Shown here piece after piece: positions 23,025-32,091 of a stretch of DNA of 64,000 nucleotides; the first letter of the stretch is position 1, and each line of letters opens with the position of its first letter. The translations under genes and the position numbers were made by a program. The notes under the pieces were generated by a model that was given only the letters and a program-made list of their open reading frames with translations, was not told where the DNA came from and made no database searches. Source of the DNA: Streptomyces sp. NBC_00377 (GTDB lineage Bacteria > Actinomycetota > Actinomycetes > Streptomycetales > Streptomycetaceae); contig NZ_CP107958.1 in NCBI RefSeq assembly GCF_036075115.1, positions 7,006,001-7,070,000 on the forward strand. The letters run 5' to 3'.

Positions 23025-24565
23025 GGTACGAGACGTACACCAACCCCGTCCTGAACGCCGACTGGTCGGACCCGGACGTGGTGCGGGTGGGTGACGACTT
23101 CTACCTCACCGCCTCCAGCTTCGGCCGCGCCCCCGGGCTGCCCCTGCTGCACTCGCGCGACCTGGTCAACTGGACGCTGATCGGTCACGCCCTCGAACAC
23201 CTCGAACCCGTCGAGGAGTTCCGGTCCCCGCGGCACGACTGCGGAGTGTGGGCGCCCTCGCTGAGGCACCACGACGACCGCTTCTGGATTTTCTGGGGCG
23301 ACCCCGACCAGGGCATCTTCCAGATCAACTCACCTGAGATCAGAGGGCCTTGGTCGCGCCCGCACCTGGTGAAGGAGGGCAGGGGACTCATCGACCCGTG
23401 TCCCCTGTGGGACGAGGAGACGGGCGATGCCTATCTGGTCCATGCCTGGGCCAGGTCCCGCGCGGGCGTCAAGAACCGGCTCACCGGTCACCGTATGCAC
23501 CCGGAGGGGACGGCCGTCCTCGACGAGGGCAAGGTGATCGTCGAGGGGGACCGGATCCCCGGCTGGTTCACGCTCGAAGGCCCGAAGCTCTACCGGCACG
23601 ACGGCTGGTTCTGGATCCTCGCGCCCGCCGGGGGAGTGGAGACCGGCTGGCAGGGCGCCTTCCGGTCCCGGGACTTCTTCGGCCCGTACGAGGAGCGGAT
23701 CGTCCTGGAGCAGAAGGACACCGAGGTCAACGGCCCTCACCAGGGCGGCTGGGTCCGCACCCGTTCCGGCGAGGACTGGTTCCTGCACTTCCAGCAGCGC
23801 GGCGCCTACGGCCGTGTCGTCCACCTCCAGCCGATGCGCTGGGACGGCGCGGGCGGCTGGCCGGTGATCGGCGACGAGGGCGCACCGGTGCGCGAGCACC
23901 GGCGGCCCGACCTGCCGGCGGGGCCGCCCGCCGCGCCCGCCACCGACGACGACTTCCCCGGCGGACGCTTCGGCCGCCAGTGGTCGTGGACGGCCAACCC
24001 CCGCGACGGCTGGGCGCCCCGGCACTCCGCCGACGGACTGCGCCTGACCTGCGTGCGGACAGCGGACGCGGACGACCTGCGCACCGTGCCGGCCGTCCTG
24101 ACCCAACGACTGCCGGGGCTCCCGTCCGCCGTCGAGGTGGAGCTGTCTCTGCACGGCGAGGAGCCGGGAGCACGCGCCGGACTCACCGTCCTCGGTGACG
24201 CCTTCGCCTGGATCGGACTCCAGCGGGGCGCCGACGGAGCCGTCCACCTGGTGCACCGGTTCGCCGAACCGGTCGCCCCGGGGGCGCCTCCCACGCCGTG
24301 CGGGCATGGCGGCAGGGAACGGGACGCGGCGCACCCCAGGCCCGCCCCCAGGGGACGGGCGTGTCTGCGGATCGAGATCGGCGCCGGGGCCCGCTGCCGG
24401 TTCGCCTACGACGTCGGCGACGGCCTGCGCTACTCCGGTCCCGTGTTCACCGCCACCCCTTGGCGCTGGGTCGGCGCCCTGCTCGGCCTCTTCGCTCTCG
24501 CGCCCGCCGGGACCGGTTACGCAGGGACGGCCACGTTCGACGAGTTCCGCATCAGACCGCTCTGA
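23021..24565 (+). CDS. Glycoside hydrolase family 43-like enzyme
   Basis: The 514-residue protein has a five-bladed GH43 propeller with catalytic-base region NPVLNADWSDPDVVRVGD (Asp), GLIDPCPLWD and the acid-type FTLEGPKLY (Glu), followed by a beta-sandwich domain from about residue 320. GH43 enzymes release arabinose or xylose from arabinan and xylan. No signal peptide is present, so it acts on imported oligosaccharides. GTG 23021 overlaps the previous stop. Residues about 420-450 form a Pro/Gly/Arg-rich stretch (GAPPTPCGHGGRERDAAH) that looks like an inserted repeat within the C-domain. Confidence 0.88.
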   Translation: MRYETYTNPVLNADWSDPDVVRVGDDFYLTASSFGRAPGLPLLHSRDLVNWTLIGHALEHLEPVEEFRSPRHDCGVWAPSLRHHDDRFWIFWGDPDQGIFQINSPEIRGPWSRPHLVKEGRGLIDPCPLWDEETGDAYLVHAWARSRAGVKNRLTGHRMHPEGTAVLDEGKVIVEGDRIPGWFTLEGPKLYRHDGWFWILAPAGGVETGWQGAFRSRDFFGPYEERIVLEQKDTEVNGPHQGGWVRTRSGEDWFLHFQQRGAYGRVVHLQPMRWDGAGGWPVIGDEGAPVREHRRPDLPAGPPAAPATDDDFPGGRFGRQWSWTANPRDGWAPRHSADGLRLTCVRTADADDLRTVPAVLTQRLPGLPSAVEVELSLHGEEPGARAGLTVLGDAFAWIGLQRGADGAVHLVHRFAEPVAPGAPPTPCGHGGRERDAAHPRPAPRGRACLRIEIGAGARCRFAYDVGDGLRYSGPVFTATPWRWVGALLGLFALAPAGTGYAGTATFDEFRIRPL

Positions 24566-24623
24566 GCTCCGCCTCCTCATCACCTCCGTACGCCTGTGGG
24601 AGCCGCAATGACGCACTTCCCTA

Positions 24624-24635
24624 GCAAGCGCTTGC
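24624..24635. promoter_or_regulatory. LacI-like operator upstream of the sugar-binding lipoprotein gene
   Basis: GCAAGCGCTTGC is a perfect 12-bp palindrome with the AAGCGCTT core, in the 320-bp gap (24566-24885) before the solute-binding protein gene. The rest of that gap shows no gene I can support. The site suggests a separate, co-regulated promoter for the binding protein. Confidence 0.6.
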
Positions 24636-24885
24636 CGAGACCGGGTGCGGTCCCGGCGGCCGTCGCCGGCCCGCCGACGGCGCGAGCCGTCCGCGCGGAC
24701 TTCGAGCCGCGTGGGTTCCCCGTGCCCCGCCCGCACCCCGCGGCCGCCGCCCCCGCCCGGATCACCCGCTCGTGCGGACCGCGCAAGCGGAGCGGAGGCA
24801 TGCCGTGAGCCCGCGCCGGCACCACCCAGCGACCCCCCACAACTTCATATCGTCCGTCGGGATCCAGAAGAAGAGAGCCGAACAC

Positions 24886-26223
24886 ATGAAGAGCAGCATC
24901 CGCAGAAGCAGGCGCGTCGCCCTGGCCGTCGCCCTGGGCTCCGTGCTCGCGCTGACCGCCACCGCCTGCGGCGACGACGGCAGCGGCGGCGCGGGGGACA
25001 AGGGAGGCGAGGGCTCCGGCAAGGGAGAGATCACCTTCTGGGACAACAACGGCGGTGTGCGCACCGACGTCTGGAAGGAGATCATCGCCGACTTCGAGAA
25101 GGCGAACCCCGGTATCAAGGTCAACTACGTCGGTGTGCCGGCCGACAGCGTCCAGTCCAAGTACGACACCGCCATCCAGGGCGGCGGACTGCCCGACGTC
25201 GGCGGCGTGGGCACCGCGATGCTCGCCGAGGTCGCCGCGCAGGGCGCCCTCGAACCGCTGGACGACCGGATCTCCAAGAGCACGCTGAACGGCAAGCTGA
25301 ACCAGAAGTTCCTGGACGTCGTCAAGGCGGCCGGCATCGGCGGCAAGACGTACTCGGTGCCGACCTCCGCGAACAACGGCACGCTCTGGTACCGGACGGA
25401 CCTGTTCCAGCAGGCCGGTCTCGACGCCCCGACGACCTGGACGAAGTTCTACACGGCCGCCGACAAGCTGACGGACAAGAAGAAGAACGCCTTCGGCTAC
25501 ACCATCCGCGGTGGCGCGGGGTCCATCGCCCAGGCACTGGACGCGACCTACGGGCAGAGCGGTATCACCGAGTTCTGGAACGGCGACAAGACCACGGTCA
25601 ACGACCCGAAGAACGTGGCCGCGCTGACGAAGTACGTCGGTCTGTTCAAGAAGGACACCCCGTCCGCCGACGTCAACAACGACTTCACCAAGATGGTCGC
25701 CCAGTGGGACTCCGGCACCATCGGCATGCTGAGCCACAACCTGGGCTCCTACGGCGACCACGAGAAGGCGCTGGCCGGCAAGTTCAAGGGCATCCCGGCG
25801 CCGACGCAGGACGACGGCACGCGGGTGCAGGTGTCCAACCCCGTCGACGGACTCGGGCTGTTCAAGGCGAGCAAGAACAAGACCGCCGCCTGGAAGTTCA
25901 TCGAGTTCGCCGCGTCGCACGAGTCCAACAGCAAGTGGAACAGGACGGCCGGGCAGGTGCCGGCGAACTCCGAGGCCGCGCAGGACGGTTGGGTGCAGGA
26001 GTCGGAGCCGACGAAGCTGGCCGCCGAGGCGCTGGCGGGCGCCGGCACCAAGATCGTGCAGCTGCCCTACTACCTGCCCGACTGGAACACGATCTCCAAG
26101 GCGGACAACGAGCCCAACTTCCAGAAGGTGCTGCTCGGGAAGCTGAGCCCGAAGGACTTCCTGGACACGCTGGCCGAGCAGCTGAACGCCGCGCAGGCCG
26201 ACTGGAAGAAGAACCACGCGTAG
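24886..26223 (+). CDS. Sugar ABC transporter solute-binding lipoprotein
   Basis: The 445-residue protein has a lipoprotein signal with lipobox TATAC (Cys about residue 28), then a Gly/Ser-rich spacer and a type-1 extracellular solute-binding fold (ITFWDNNGGVRTDVWKEII, DFEKANPGIKVNYVGVP). It delivers the sugar to the two permeases encoded at 19.0-20.8 kb, from which it is separated by three catabolic genes. It has its own LacI-like box and a terminator-like hairpin after it. A ligand of the pectin/arabinan oligosaccharide type is inferred from the neighbours. Confidence 0.91.
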   Translation: MKSSIRRSRRVALAVALGSVLALTATACGDDGSGGAGDKGGEGSGKGEITFWDNNGGVRTDVWKEIIADFEKANPGIKVNYVGVPADSVQSKYDTAIQGGGLPDVGGVGTAMLAEVAAQGALEPLDDRISKSTLNGKLNQKFLDVVKAAGIGGKTYSVPTSANNGTLWYRTDLFQQAGLDAPTTWTKFYTAADKLTDKKKNAFGYTIRGGAGSIAQALDATYGQSGITEFWNGDKTTVNDPKNVAALTKYVGLFKKDTPSADVNNDFTKMVAQWDSGTIGMLSHNLGSYGDHEKALAGKFKGIPAPTQDDGTRVQVSNPVDGLGLFKASKNKTAAWKFIEFAASHESNSKWNRTAGQVPANSEAAQDGWVQESEPTKLAAEALAGAGTKIVQLPYYLPDWNTISKADNEPNFQKVLLGKLSPKDFLDTLAEQLNAAQADWKKNHA

Positions 26224-26241
26224 CCGGGCGGTCTCGGTCGT

Positions 26242-26281
26242 GGGGAACTGCGGGCCCGTCGGGCCGGTCGCGCGGTTCCCC
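26242..26281 (+). terminator. Hairpin after the solute-binding protein gene
   Basis: GGGGAACTGCG (26242-26252) pairs with CGCGGTTCCCC (26271-26281), with one G-U pair and an inner GGCCCG/GGGCC stem. It resembles a common streptomycete terminator and separates the binding-protein gene from the secreted esterase gene. Confidence 0.6.
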
Positions 26282-26327
26282 GCGACCCCAGGGAATCCCA
26301 CTCCCCGCTGTCGAAAGGTGCACGTTC

Positions 26328-27125
26328 GTGTCCCTCAGCCGTAGACAAGTCACTTCGGCGGCGCTCGCCGCCGTTCCGCTGGGCGCGGTGGCGGCCGGGC
26401 CCGCCCGGGCCGGGGCCCGCCGGCCCCGCACGCTCTTCATCGCCGGTGATTCCACCGCCGCCCAGAAGTACTCCGACGCCGCTCCCGAGACCGGGTGGGG
26501 CATGGCGCTCCCCTTCTTCCTGCACAAGGACCGGCCGGTCGCCAACCACGCGGTGAACGGCCGCAGTTCCAAGAGCTTCGTCGACGAGGGGCGGCTCGAC
26601 GCGGTCCTCGCCGCGATCCGGCCCGGGGACCTGCTGCTCGTCCAGTTCGCGCACAACGACGAGAAGAGCACCGACCCCACCCGCTACACCGAGCCCTGGA
26701 CCACCTACCAGGACTACCTGCGGATGTACGTGGACGGCGCGCGGGCGAAGGGCGCCCGGCCCGTGCTCGCCACGCCCGTCGAACGGCGCAGGTTCGACGC
26801 CGGGGGGAACGCCGTGCCGACGCACGGTGAGTACCCGGCCGCCATGCGCGCGCTGGCCGGGGAGGAGCGGGTGGCGCTGCTCGACCTCCAGGCCCTGTCG
26901 CTCGCGCTGTGGCAGCGACTCGGCGTCGAGGAGACGAAGACGTACTTCAACTGGACCGCCACCGAGCAGGACAACACGCACTTCAACCCGCCGGGCGCGA
27001 TCGCCGTGGCGCGGCTCGTCGCGCGGGAACTGCTGCGGACGCGGGTGCTCGGGCCGCGAGACGCCGTCCGGCTGCGCGACGAGATCCCCACGTCCTGGAT
27101 CACCTGGCCGGCACCGCTCGCCTGA
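26328..27125 (+). CDS. Secreted SGNH esterase, rhamnogalacturonan acetylesterase-like
   Basis: The 265-residue protein carries SGNH/GDSL blocks: nucleophile serine in FIAGDSTAA, glycine block NHAVNGRSSKSF, asparagine block VQFAHNDE and the Asp-His pair in QDNTHFNPPG. This arrangement fits CE12 rhamnogalacturonan acetylesterases, which remove acetyl groups from pectin. An N-terminal signal with two arginines (SLSRRQVTSAALAAVPLGAVAAG) suggests Tat export. GTG 26328 is used, with AAAGG upstream. It heads a run of pectinolytic exoenzyme genes. Confidence 0.84.
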   Translation: MSLSRRQVTSAALAAVPLGAVAAGPARAGARRPRTLFIAGDSTAAQKYSDAAPETGWGMALPFFLHKDRPVANHAVNGRSSKSFVDEGRLDAVLAAIRPGDLLLVQFAHNDEKSTDPTRYTEPWTTYQDYLRMYVDGARAKGARPVLATPVERRRFDAGGNAVPTHGEYPAAMRALAGEERVALLDLQALSLALWQRLGVEETKTYFNWTATEQDNTHFNPPGAIAVARLVARELLRTRVLGPRDAVRLRDEIPTSWITWPAPLA

Positions 27126-27165
27126 GGACCGGCACCGCCTTACGCAACAAGAGGAGACCCGCACA

Positions 27166-28503
27166 GTGCGTACACAGATATGTCATGGACGCGTCATAGC
27201 AGCTCTGATGGGGTGCACCGCGCTGGTGCTCACCGTCACCGGAACGGCCTCCGCCCGGTCCGCGCCCCACCCGGCGTCCCCCTCCGCCTCCCGCGACCTG
27301 GGCCGGCAGGTCCTCGGGGCGAAGGACGGCTGGGCCTCGTACGGGACCGGCACCACGGGCGGGTCGGCCGCCACCGCCGACCAGGTGTACACCGTCACCA
27401 CCTGGGCCGGCTTCAAGGCCGCTCTCGCCGCCGGCGGCAGCGCACCGAAGATCATCAAGGTGAAGGGCGTCATCGACGCGGTCGCCGAAGGGTGCGACGC
27501 CTTCGCCGAGCCCGGATACGACTTCGACGCCTACCTGGCCGCCTACGCGCCCGAGACCTGGGGGCTGGACACCGATCTGAGCGCCGAGCCCGACGACAGC
27601 CCGGAGGGGCTGCGGCGCGCCTCCGCCGCTGCCCAGGACCGGGCCATCAAGGCGAACATCCCCGCCAACACCACCATCGTCGGAATCGGGAGGAACGCCG
27701 GCTTCAAGGGCGTCAGCCTCCAGATCAAGGCCGTCGACAACGTGATCATCCGCAACCTGGCGTTCGAGTCGCCCATCGACTGCTTCCCGCAGTGGGACCC
27801 GACCGACGGCGCGAAGGGCAACTGGAACTCCGAGTACGACACGGCAGTCGTCTACGGCTCGACGCACGTGTGGATGGACCACAACACGTTCACCGACGGA
27901 TCCCACCCGGACAGTGCCGCGCCGACCTACTTCGGCATGCTCTACCAGCAGCACGACGGCGAGCTGGACATCGTGCGGGGCGCCGACTACGTCACCGCCT
28001 CCTGGAACGTCTTCAGCGAGCACGACAAGACGATCCTCATCGGCAACAGCGACAGCGAGTCGACGGCCGCCGGCGACCGGGGACACCTCAAGGTGACCTT
28101 CCACCACAACCAGTTCTCGAACCTGGTCGAGCGCGCCCCCCGCGTCCGCTTCGGGCAGGTCGACTCCTACAACAACCACTTCATCGGCGACGACTCCTAC
28201 TCCTACAGCTTCGGCGTCGGCAAGGAGTCCCAACTGGTCGCCCAGCACAACGCGTTCACGCTGCCCGAGGGGATCAGCGCCGCCAAGGTGCTGAAGAGGT
28301 GGAACGTGTCGCCGCTGACCGCCGACGACAACTACGTCAACGGCAGGCTCACCGACCTGATCGCCGTGCACAACGCGGAGATCCCGGCCGAGGTCGTGCA
28401 GTCCGGCGCGGGCTGGACCCCGACCCTGCGCACCAGGGTCGACCCGGCGCAGGCGGTCCCCCGCATCGTCGACTGCGGCGCGGGCGCCGGACGCCTGGGC
28501 TGA
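27166..28503 (+). CDS. Secreted pectate lyase, PL1 family
   Basis: The 445-residue exoprotein has a Sec-type signal ending around ASA (residue about 28) and a parallel beta-helix. PL1 signatures are VWMDHNTFTDGSHPD (Ca2+-binding aspartates), NVFSEHDKTILIG and ERAPRVRFGQVDSYNN, with the arginine that acts as Bronsted base. It cleaves polygalacturonate by beta-elimination outside the cell. GTG 27166 follows GAGGAG at 9 nt. The long N-terminal insert around residues 105-165 (EPGYDFDAYLAAYAPETW) is common in actinomycete PL1 enzymes. Confidence 0.92.
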   Translation: MRTQICHGRVIAALMGCTALVLTVTGTASARSAPHPASPSASRDLGRQVLGAKDGWASYGTGTTGGSAATADQVYTVTTWAGFKAALAAGGSAPKIIKVKGVIDAVAEGCDAFAEPGYDFDAYLAAYAPETWGLDTDLSAEPDDSPEGLRRASAAAQDRAIKANIPANTTIVGIGRNAGFKGVSLQIKAVDNVIIRNLAFESPIDCFPQWDPTDGAKGNWNSEYDTAVVYGSTHVWMDHNTFTDGSHPDSAAPTYFGMLYQQHDGELDIVRGADYVTASWNVFSEHDKTILIGNSDSESTAAGDRGHLKVTFHHNQFSNLVERAPRVRFGQVDSYNNHFIGDDSYSYSFGVGKESQLVAQHNAFTLPEGISAAKVLKRWNVSPLTADDNYVNGRLTDLIAVHNAEIPAEVVQSGAGWTPTLRTRVDPAQAVPRIVDCGAGAGRLG

Positions 28504-28584
28504 CCCCTCGTACGACGGCCGGGGCGGCGCCCGCCACCGCCCCGGCCCCCTCAGCGAACAGCCGCACCGCCAAGGAGCACCCGC

Positions 28585-29742
28585 ATGCCCTCGCCCCTCC
28601 GGACCGGACACCCCCGAGACCCCCGACTCCCGCTCTCCCGGCGGGGATTCCTCACGGCGGCCACCGGCGCGACCGCCGCCCTCGGCCTCGCCTGCGCACC
28701 CGCGCGGGCCGCCACCACCGCGCGGCGCGGTCCTTTCTGCCGCCACGGCTCGCCGGCCGCGCGCCTCACCCCGCAGACCCTGTACGTCGACCCGCTGGGC
28801 CGGGGCGACTTCACCGCCGTCCGGGAAGCGGTAGCCGCCACCACCGGCAGCGGCTGGACCCTGGTCCTCGCCCCCGGCACCTACCGGGAGACGGTCGTCC
28901 TCGACGCCACCCGCACCGAGGCCACCTGGATCGGCGCCTCCGACGACCCGCGCGACGTCGTGATCGTCCACGACAACGCGGCCGGCACCCCCAAGCCCGG
29001 CGGCGGCACCCACGGCACCACCGGCTCGGCCACCACCACCGTGCAGGCCGCCGGCTTCACCGCCCGCCGGATCACCTTCGCCAACGACTGGCTGCGTGCC
29101 GACCACCCCGACATCACCGGAACCCAGGCCGTCGCCATCAAGGTCCAGGGCGACCGCAGCGCCTTCCACCACTGCCGCTTCCTCGGCCACCAGGACACCC
29201 TGTACGCCGACTCCACGGCCCTCACCGCCTTCGCCCGGCAGTACTACGCGCACTGCTACGTCGAGGGCGACGTCGACTTCGTCTTCGGGCGGGCGACGGC
29301 CGTCTACGAGCACTGCCGTTTCCACACCCTGAACCGCACGGACCTGGCCACCGCCCCCTACGGCTTCGTCTTCGCCCCCTCGACGGCGGGCGCCAACCCG
29401 CTCGGGTTCCTGGTCACCCGGGGCCGGATCAGCAGCGAGGCGCCCGACGCGTTCTACAAGCTGGCCCGCCCCTGGGTGCCCAGCTCCGACACCACCGCCC
29501 GCCCGAGCCTCACCGTCCGCGACACCCGGCTGGACGCGGGGATCGACGCCATCGCCCCGTACACCGACATGTCGGCCTCCTTCCCCTGGCAGAGCCAGCG
29601 GTTCGCCGAGTACCGCAACAGCGGTCCGGGAGCCCGGATCACCGTCCCCGGGAACCGCCCCCAACTCAGCGCGGAACAGGCACGGTCGGCGACCCGCGCG
29701 GCCTACCTGGGCGACTGGGAGCCCTGGAAGGAGGAGTGCTGA
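28585..29742 (+). CDS. Secreted pectinesterase (CE8), copy 1
   Basis: The 385-residue protein begins with a twin-arginine signal (SRRGFLTAATGATAALGLA) and a right-handed beta-helix. Catalytic residues are in GTQAVAIKV, FLGHQDTLYAD (Asp), YVEGDVDFVFG (second Asp) and LARPW (Arg). Pectin methylesterase removes methyl groups so that pectate lyase can act. The next gene is a paralogue 1 bp after its stop, so the pair arose by tandem duplication or was kept as a pair. It follows the pectate lyase gene by 81 bp. Confidence 0.92.
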   Translation: MPSPLRTGHPRDPRLPLSRRGFLTAATGATAALGLACAPARAATTARRGPFCRHGSPAARLTPQTLYVDPLGRGDFTAVREAVAATTGSGWTLVLAPGTYRETVVLDATRTEATWIGASDDPRDVVIVHDNAAGTPKPGGGTHGTTGSATTTVQAAGFTARRITFANDWLRADHPDITGTQAVAIKVQGDRSAFHHCRFLGHQDTLYADSTALTAFARQYYAHCYVEGDVDFVFGRATAVYEHCRFHTLNRTDLATAPYGFVFAPSTAGANPLGFLVTRGRISSEAPDAFYKLARPWVPSSDTTARPSLTVRDTRLDAGIDAIAPYTDMSASFPWQSQRFAEYRNSGPGARITVPGNRPQLSAEQARSATRAAYLGDWEPWKEEC

Positions 29743-29743
29743 G

Positions 29744-30775
29744 ATGCTGCGTCGACGCACCCTCCTCGCCGGCATGACGGGCGCCGCCCTGATCACCGCG
29801 ACCCCGGCCCACGCCCGCTCCCGCCGTGTCCTGCACATCCACCCCGGCGACTCGCTCCAGGCCGCCGTGGACGCCGTCGACGGCCCCGGCCGGACGATCG
29901 TCGTCCACCCGGGGACATACCGTCAGGTCGTCGACGTACCGGCCGACAAGGAGGAGTTGACGATCCGCGGCGCCTCCCGCGACCCGCGTGCCGCCGTCGT
30001 CGTCTTCGACAACGCCAACGGGACGCCGAAGCCCGACGGGTCCGGCACCCACGGCACGGCGGGCTCCGCCACCTTCACCTCCGCCGCGCCCGGCCTCACC
30101 GTCCGCGACCTCACCCTCGCCAACGACTGGCTGCGCGCCGACCACCCGGAGATCACCGGCACCCAGGCGGTGGCCGCCCACGTCACCGGCGACCGCACAC
30201 ACTTCGACAACGTCCGCCTGCTGGCCCACCAGGACACCCTCTTCGCCGACACGACGGCGCTTGACGCCTTCGACCGGCTGTACTTTCACCGCTGCTACAT
30301 CGAGGGCGACGTCGACTTCGTCTTCGGACGCGGCCGGGCCGTCTTCGACGCCTGTCACTTCCACACCCTCCAGCGGGAGGTGGCCTTCACCCCCAAGGGC
30401 ATGGTCTTCGCCCCCGCCACCGCCCGGGCCGACCCCTACGGCTTCCTCGCGGTGCACGGCCGGATCACCTCCGGCGCCGAGGACGCGGCCTACAAGATCG
30501 CCCGGCCGTGGGTGCCGTCGTACGAGACGACCGCCTGGCCCTCGCTGGTCGTACGGGACACCTGGATCGGTCCCGGCATCGACGCGGTGACCCCGTACAC
30601 CGACATGCGCGAGGCCTACCCCTGGCAGACCATGCGCTTCCGCGAACACGCCAACTCGGGTCCCGGCGCGGTGATCACGGTGCCGCAGAACCGGCCGCAG
30701 CTGACCGCCGAGGAAGCGGCCGGGCACACCCGGCGGACGTATCTCGGCGACTGGAGGCCGTATGCGCGCCCGTGA
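29744..30775 (+). CDS. Secreted pectinesterase (CE8), copy 2
   Basis: The 343-residue paralogue has a short signal with RRRTLLAGMTGAAL and keeps all CE8 motifs: LLAHQDTLFAD, YIEGDVDFVFG and IARPW. It differs from copy 1 mainly by a shorter N-terminal region and varied loops, so the two may differ in exo- or endo- preference; that is not readable here. Start and previous stop are 1 bp apart. Its 3' end overlaps the next gene start by 14 bp. Confidence 0.92.
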   Translation: MLRRRTLLAGMTGAALITATPAHARSRRVLHIHPGDSLQAAVDAVDGPGRTIVVHPGTYRQVVDVPADKEELTIRGASRDPRAAVVVFDNANGTPKPDGSGTHGTAGSATFTSAAPGLTVRDLTLANDWLRADHPEITGTQAVAAHVTGDRTHFDNVRLLAHQDTLFADTTALDAFDRLYFHRCYIEGDVDFVFGRGRAVFDACHFHTLQREVAFTPKGMVFAPATARADPYGFLAVHGRITSGAEDAAYKIARPWVPSYETTAWPSLVVRDTWIGPGIDAVTPYTDMREAYPWQTMRFREHANSGPGAVITVPQNRPQLTAEEAAGHTRRTYLGDWRPYARP

Positions 30776-31985
30776 TCCGGGGGTGGGGCGGCGGACGTTC
30801 GTGGTGGGCGGCGGGGCCGCGTTCCTCGCCGGGGGAGCCGCCACCGCCGACGCGCGGGCCGCCACCGGGGAAGGCCGGCCGGCCCTGGAGGAGGGGCAGA
30901 CCGTCGCGGCGGACGGGACGGCCCTCGTGGAGGGGCCGCTGCCCGGCTTCCACCCCGCGCTGAGAGCCGAGCTGACCTTCCCCCTCGCCTGGGGGAACTC
31001 CCCCATCCGCGACTTCCGCGCCTGGCGCCGTGCCGCCCGCGCCAAGGTCGAGGAACTGCTGGTGGTCGGGCGGCAGGACGGCACCCCGTACGCCCCCGAG
31101 TTCACCGACCGGAGCCGGGAAGCCGGTTACACCCGCGAACTGGTGACGCTCTCCCTCTCCCGGTACGAACGCGTGCACGCCGCGCTCCTCACCCCGGACG
31201 GCCCCGGCCCCTTCCCGGCCGTGCTGCTCCTGCACGATCACGGGGCGAAGTTCGACATCGGGAAGGAGAAGCTGGTCCGGCCCTGGTACGACGACACCCG
31301 GCTCGCCTCCGCGCAGGCATGGTCGCAGCGGTACTTCAGCGGGCGGTTCGTCGGCGACGAGCTGGCCCGGCGGGGCTACGTCGTGCTGTGCGCGGACGCC
31401 CTCGGGTGGGGCGACCGCGGGCCCCTCGCCTACGACCAGCAGCAGGCCCTGGCCTCCAACTTCCTCAACCTCGGCTCCTCGCTCGCCGGGCTCATGGCCC
31501 GCGAGGACGCCCGGGCCGCCGGCTTCCTGGCCGGTCTCGGCCGCGTGGACCGCCACCGGGTCGCGGCGGTCGGATTCTCCATGGGTGCCTTCCGGGCCTG
31601 GCAGGCGGCCGCGCTCAGCGACGACCTCGCGGCCGCTGCGTCCGTCTGCTGGATGACCGGCCTGAAGGAGATGATGGTGCCCGGCAACAACACCCTGCGC
31701 GGGCAGTCCTCGTACTACATGCTCCACCCCGGGCTTCCCCGGTTCCTCGACTTCCCCGACGTGGCGGGCATCGCCGCCCCCAGGCCGATGCTGTTCTTCG
31801 ACGGCGGGCTCGACCCGCTGTTCCCCGCCGACGGCGTCCGCGCGGCCCACGACAGACTGCGCGCCGTGTGGCGCTCGCGCCGCGCCGAGGAGCGGCTGCA
31901 CCTCAGGAGCTGGCCGGACCTCGGCCATGTCTTCGTCGACCGCATGCAGGACGAGGTCTTCACCTGGCTGGACAGCGTCCTGTGA
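30762..31985 (+). CDS. Secreted alpha/beta hydrolase (dienelactone hydrolase/acetyl esterase type)
   Basis: The 407-residue protein has a Tat-like signal (GRRTFVVGGGAAFLAGGAAT) and an alpha/beta-hydrolase fold. The nucleophile elbow is VGFSMGAFRAW, the acid is likely in FFDGGLDPLFP and the histidine in DLGHVF. HDHGAKFD supplies the oxyanion loop. The architecture resembles the abhydrolase_7/acetyl xylan esterase-like group. Position at the end of a pectinase run suggests removal of acyl or methyl groups from plant polymers. It overlaps the pectinesterase gene by 14 bp. Substrate is unproven. Confidence 0.8.
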   Translation: MRARDPGVGRRTFVVGGGAAFLAGGAATADARAATGEGRPALEEGQTVAADGTALVEGPLPGFHPALRAELTFPLAWGNSPIRDFRAWRRAARAKVEELLVVGRQDGTPYAPEFTDRSREAGYTRELVTLSLSRYERVHAALLTPDGPGPFPAVLLLHDHGAKFDIGKEKLVRPWYDDTRLASAQAWSQRYFSGRFVGDELARRGYVVLCADALGWGDRGPLAYDQQQALASNFLNLGSSLAGLMAREDARAAGFLAGLGRVDRHRVAAVGFSMGAFRAWQAAALSDDLAAAASVCWMTGLKEMMVPGNNTLRGQSSYYMLHPGLPRFLDFPDVAGIAAPRPMLFFDGGLDPLFPADGVRAAHDRLRAVWRSRRAEERLHLRSWPDLGHVFVDRMQDEVFTWLDSVL

Positions 31986-32091
31986 ACCGTCCCCCTCCCC
32001 GCCTCCCGGGGCGTGCCCGCTTCCCCTCACGGTGCTCGTCCCCCGCGAGGCGCCTCACCTCCCCATGAACGACGGAAAGGACCCGCACTCC

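Noticed and set aside
24596..24808. Small frame between the GH43 and binding-protein genes
   Set aside because: Composition is Pro/Ala/Arg only, it contains the LacI-like palindrome, and there is no family similarity.
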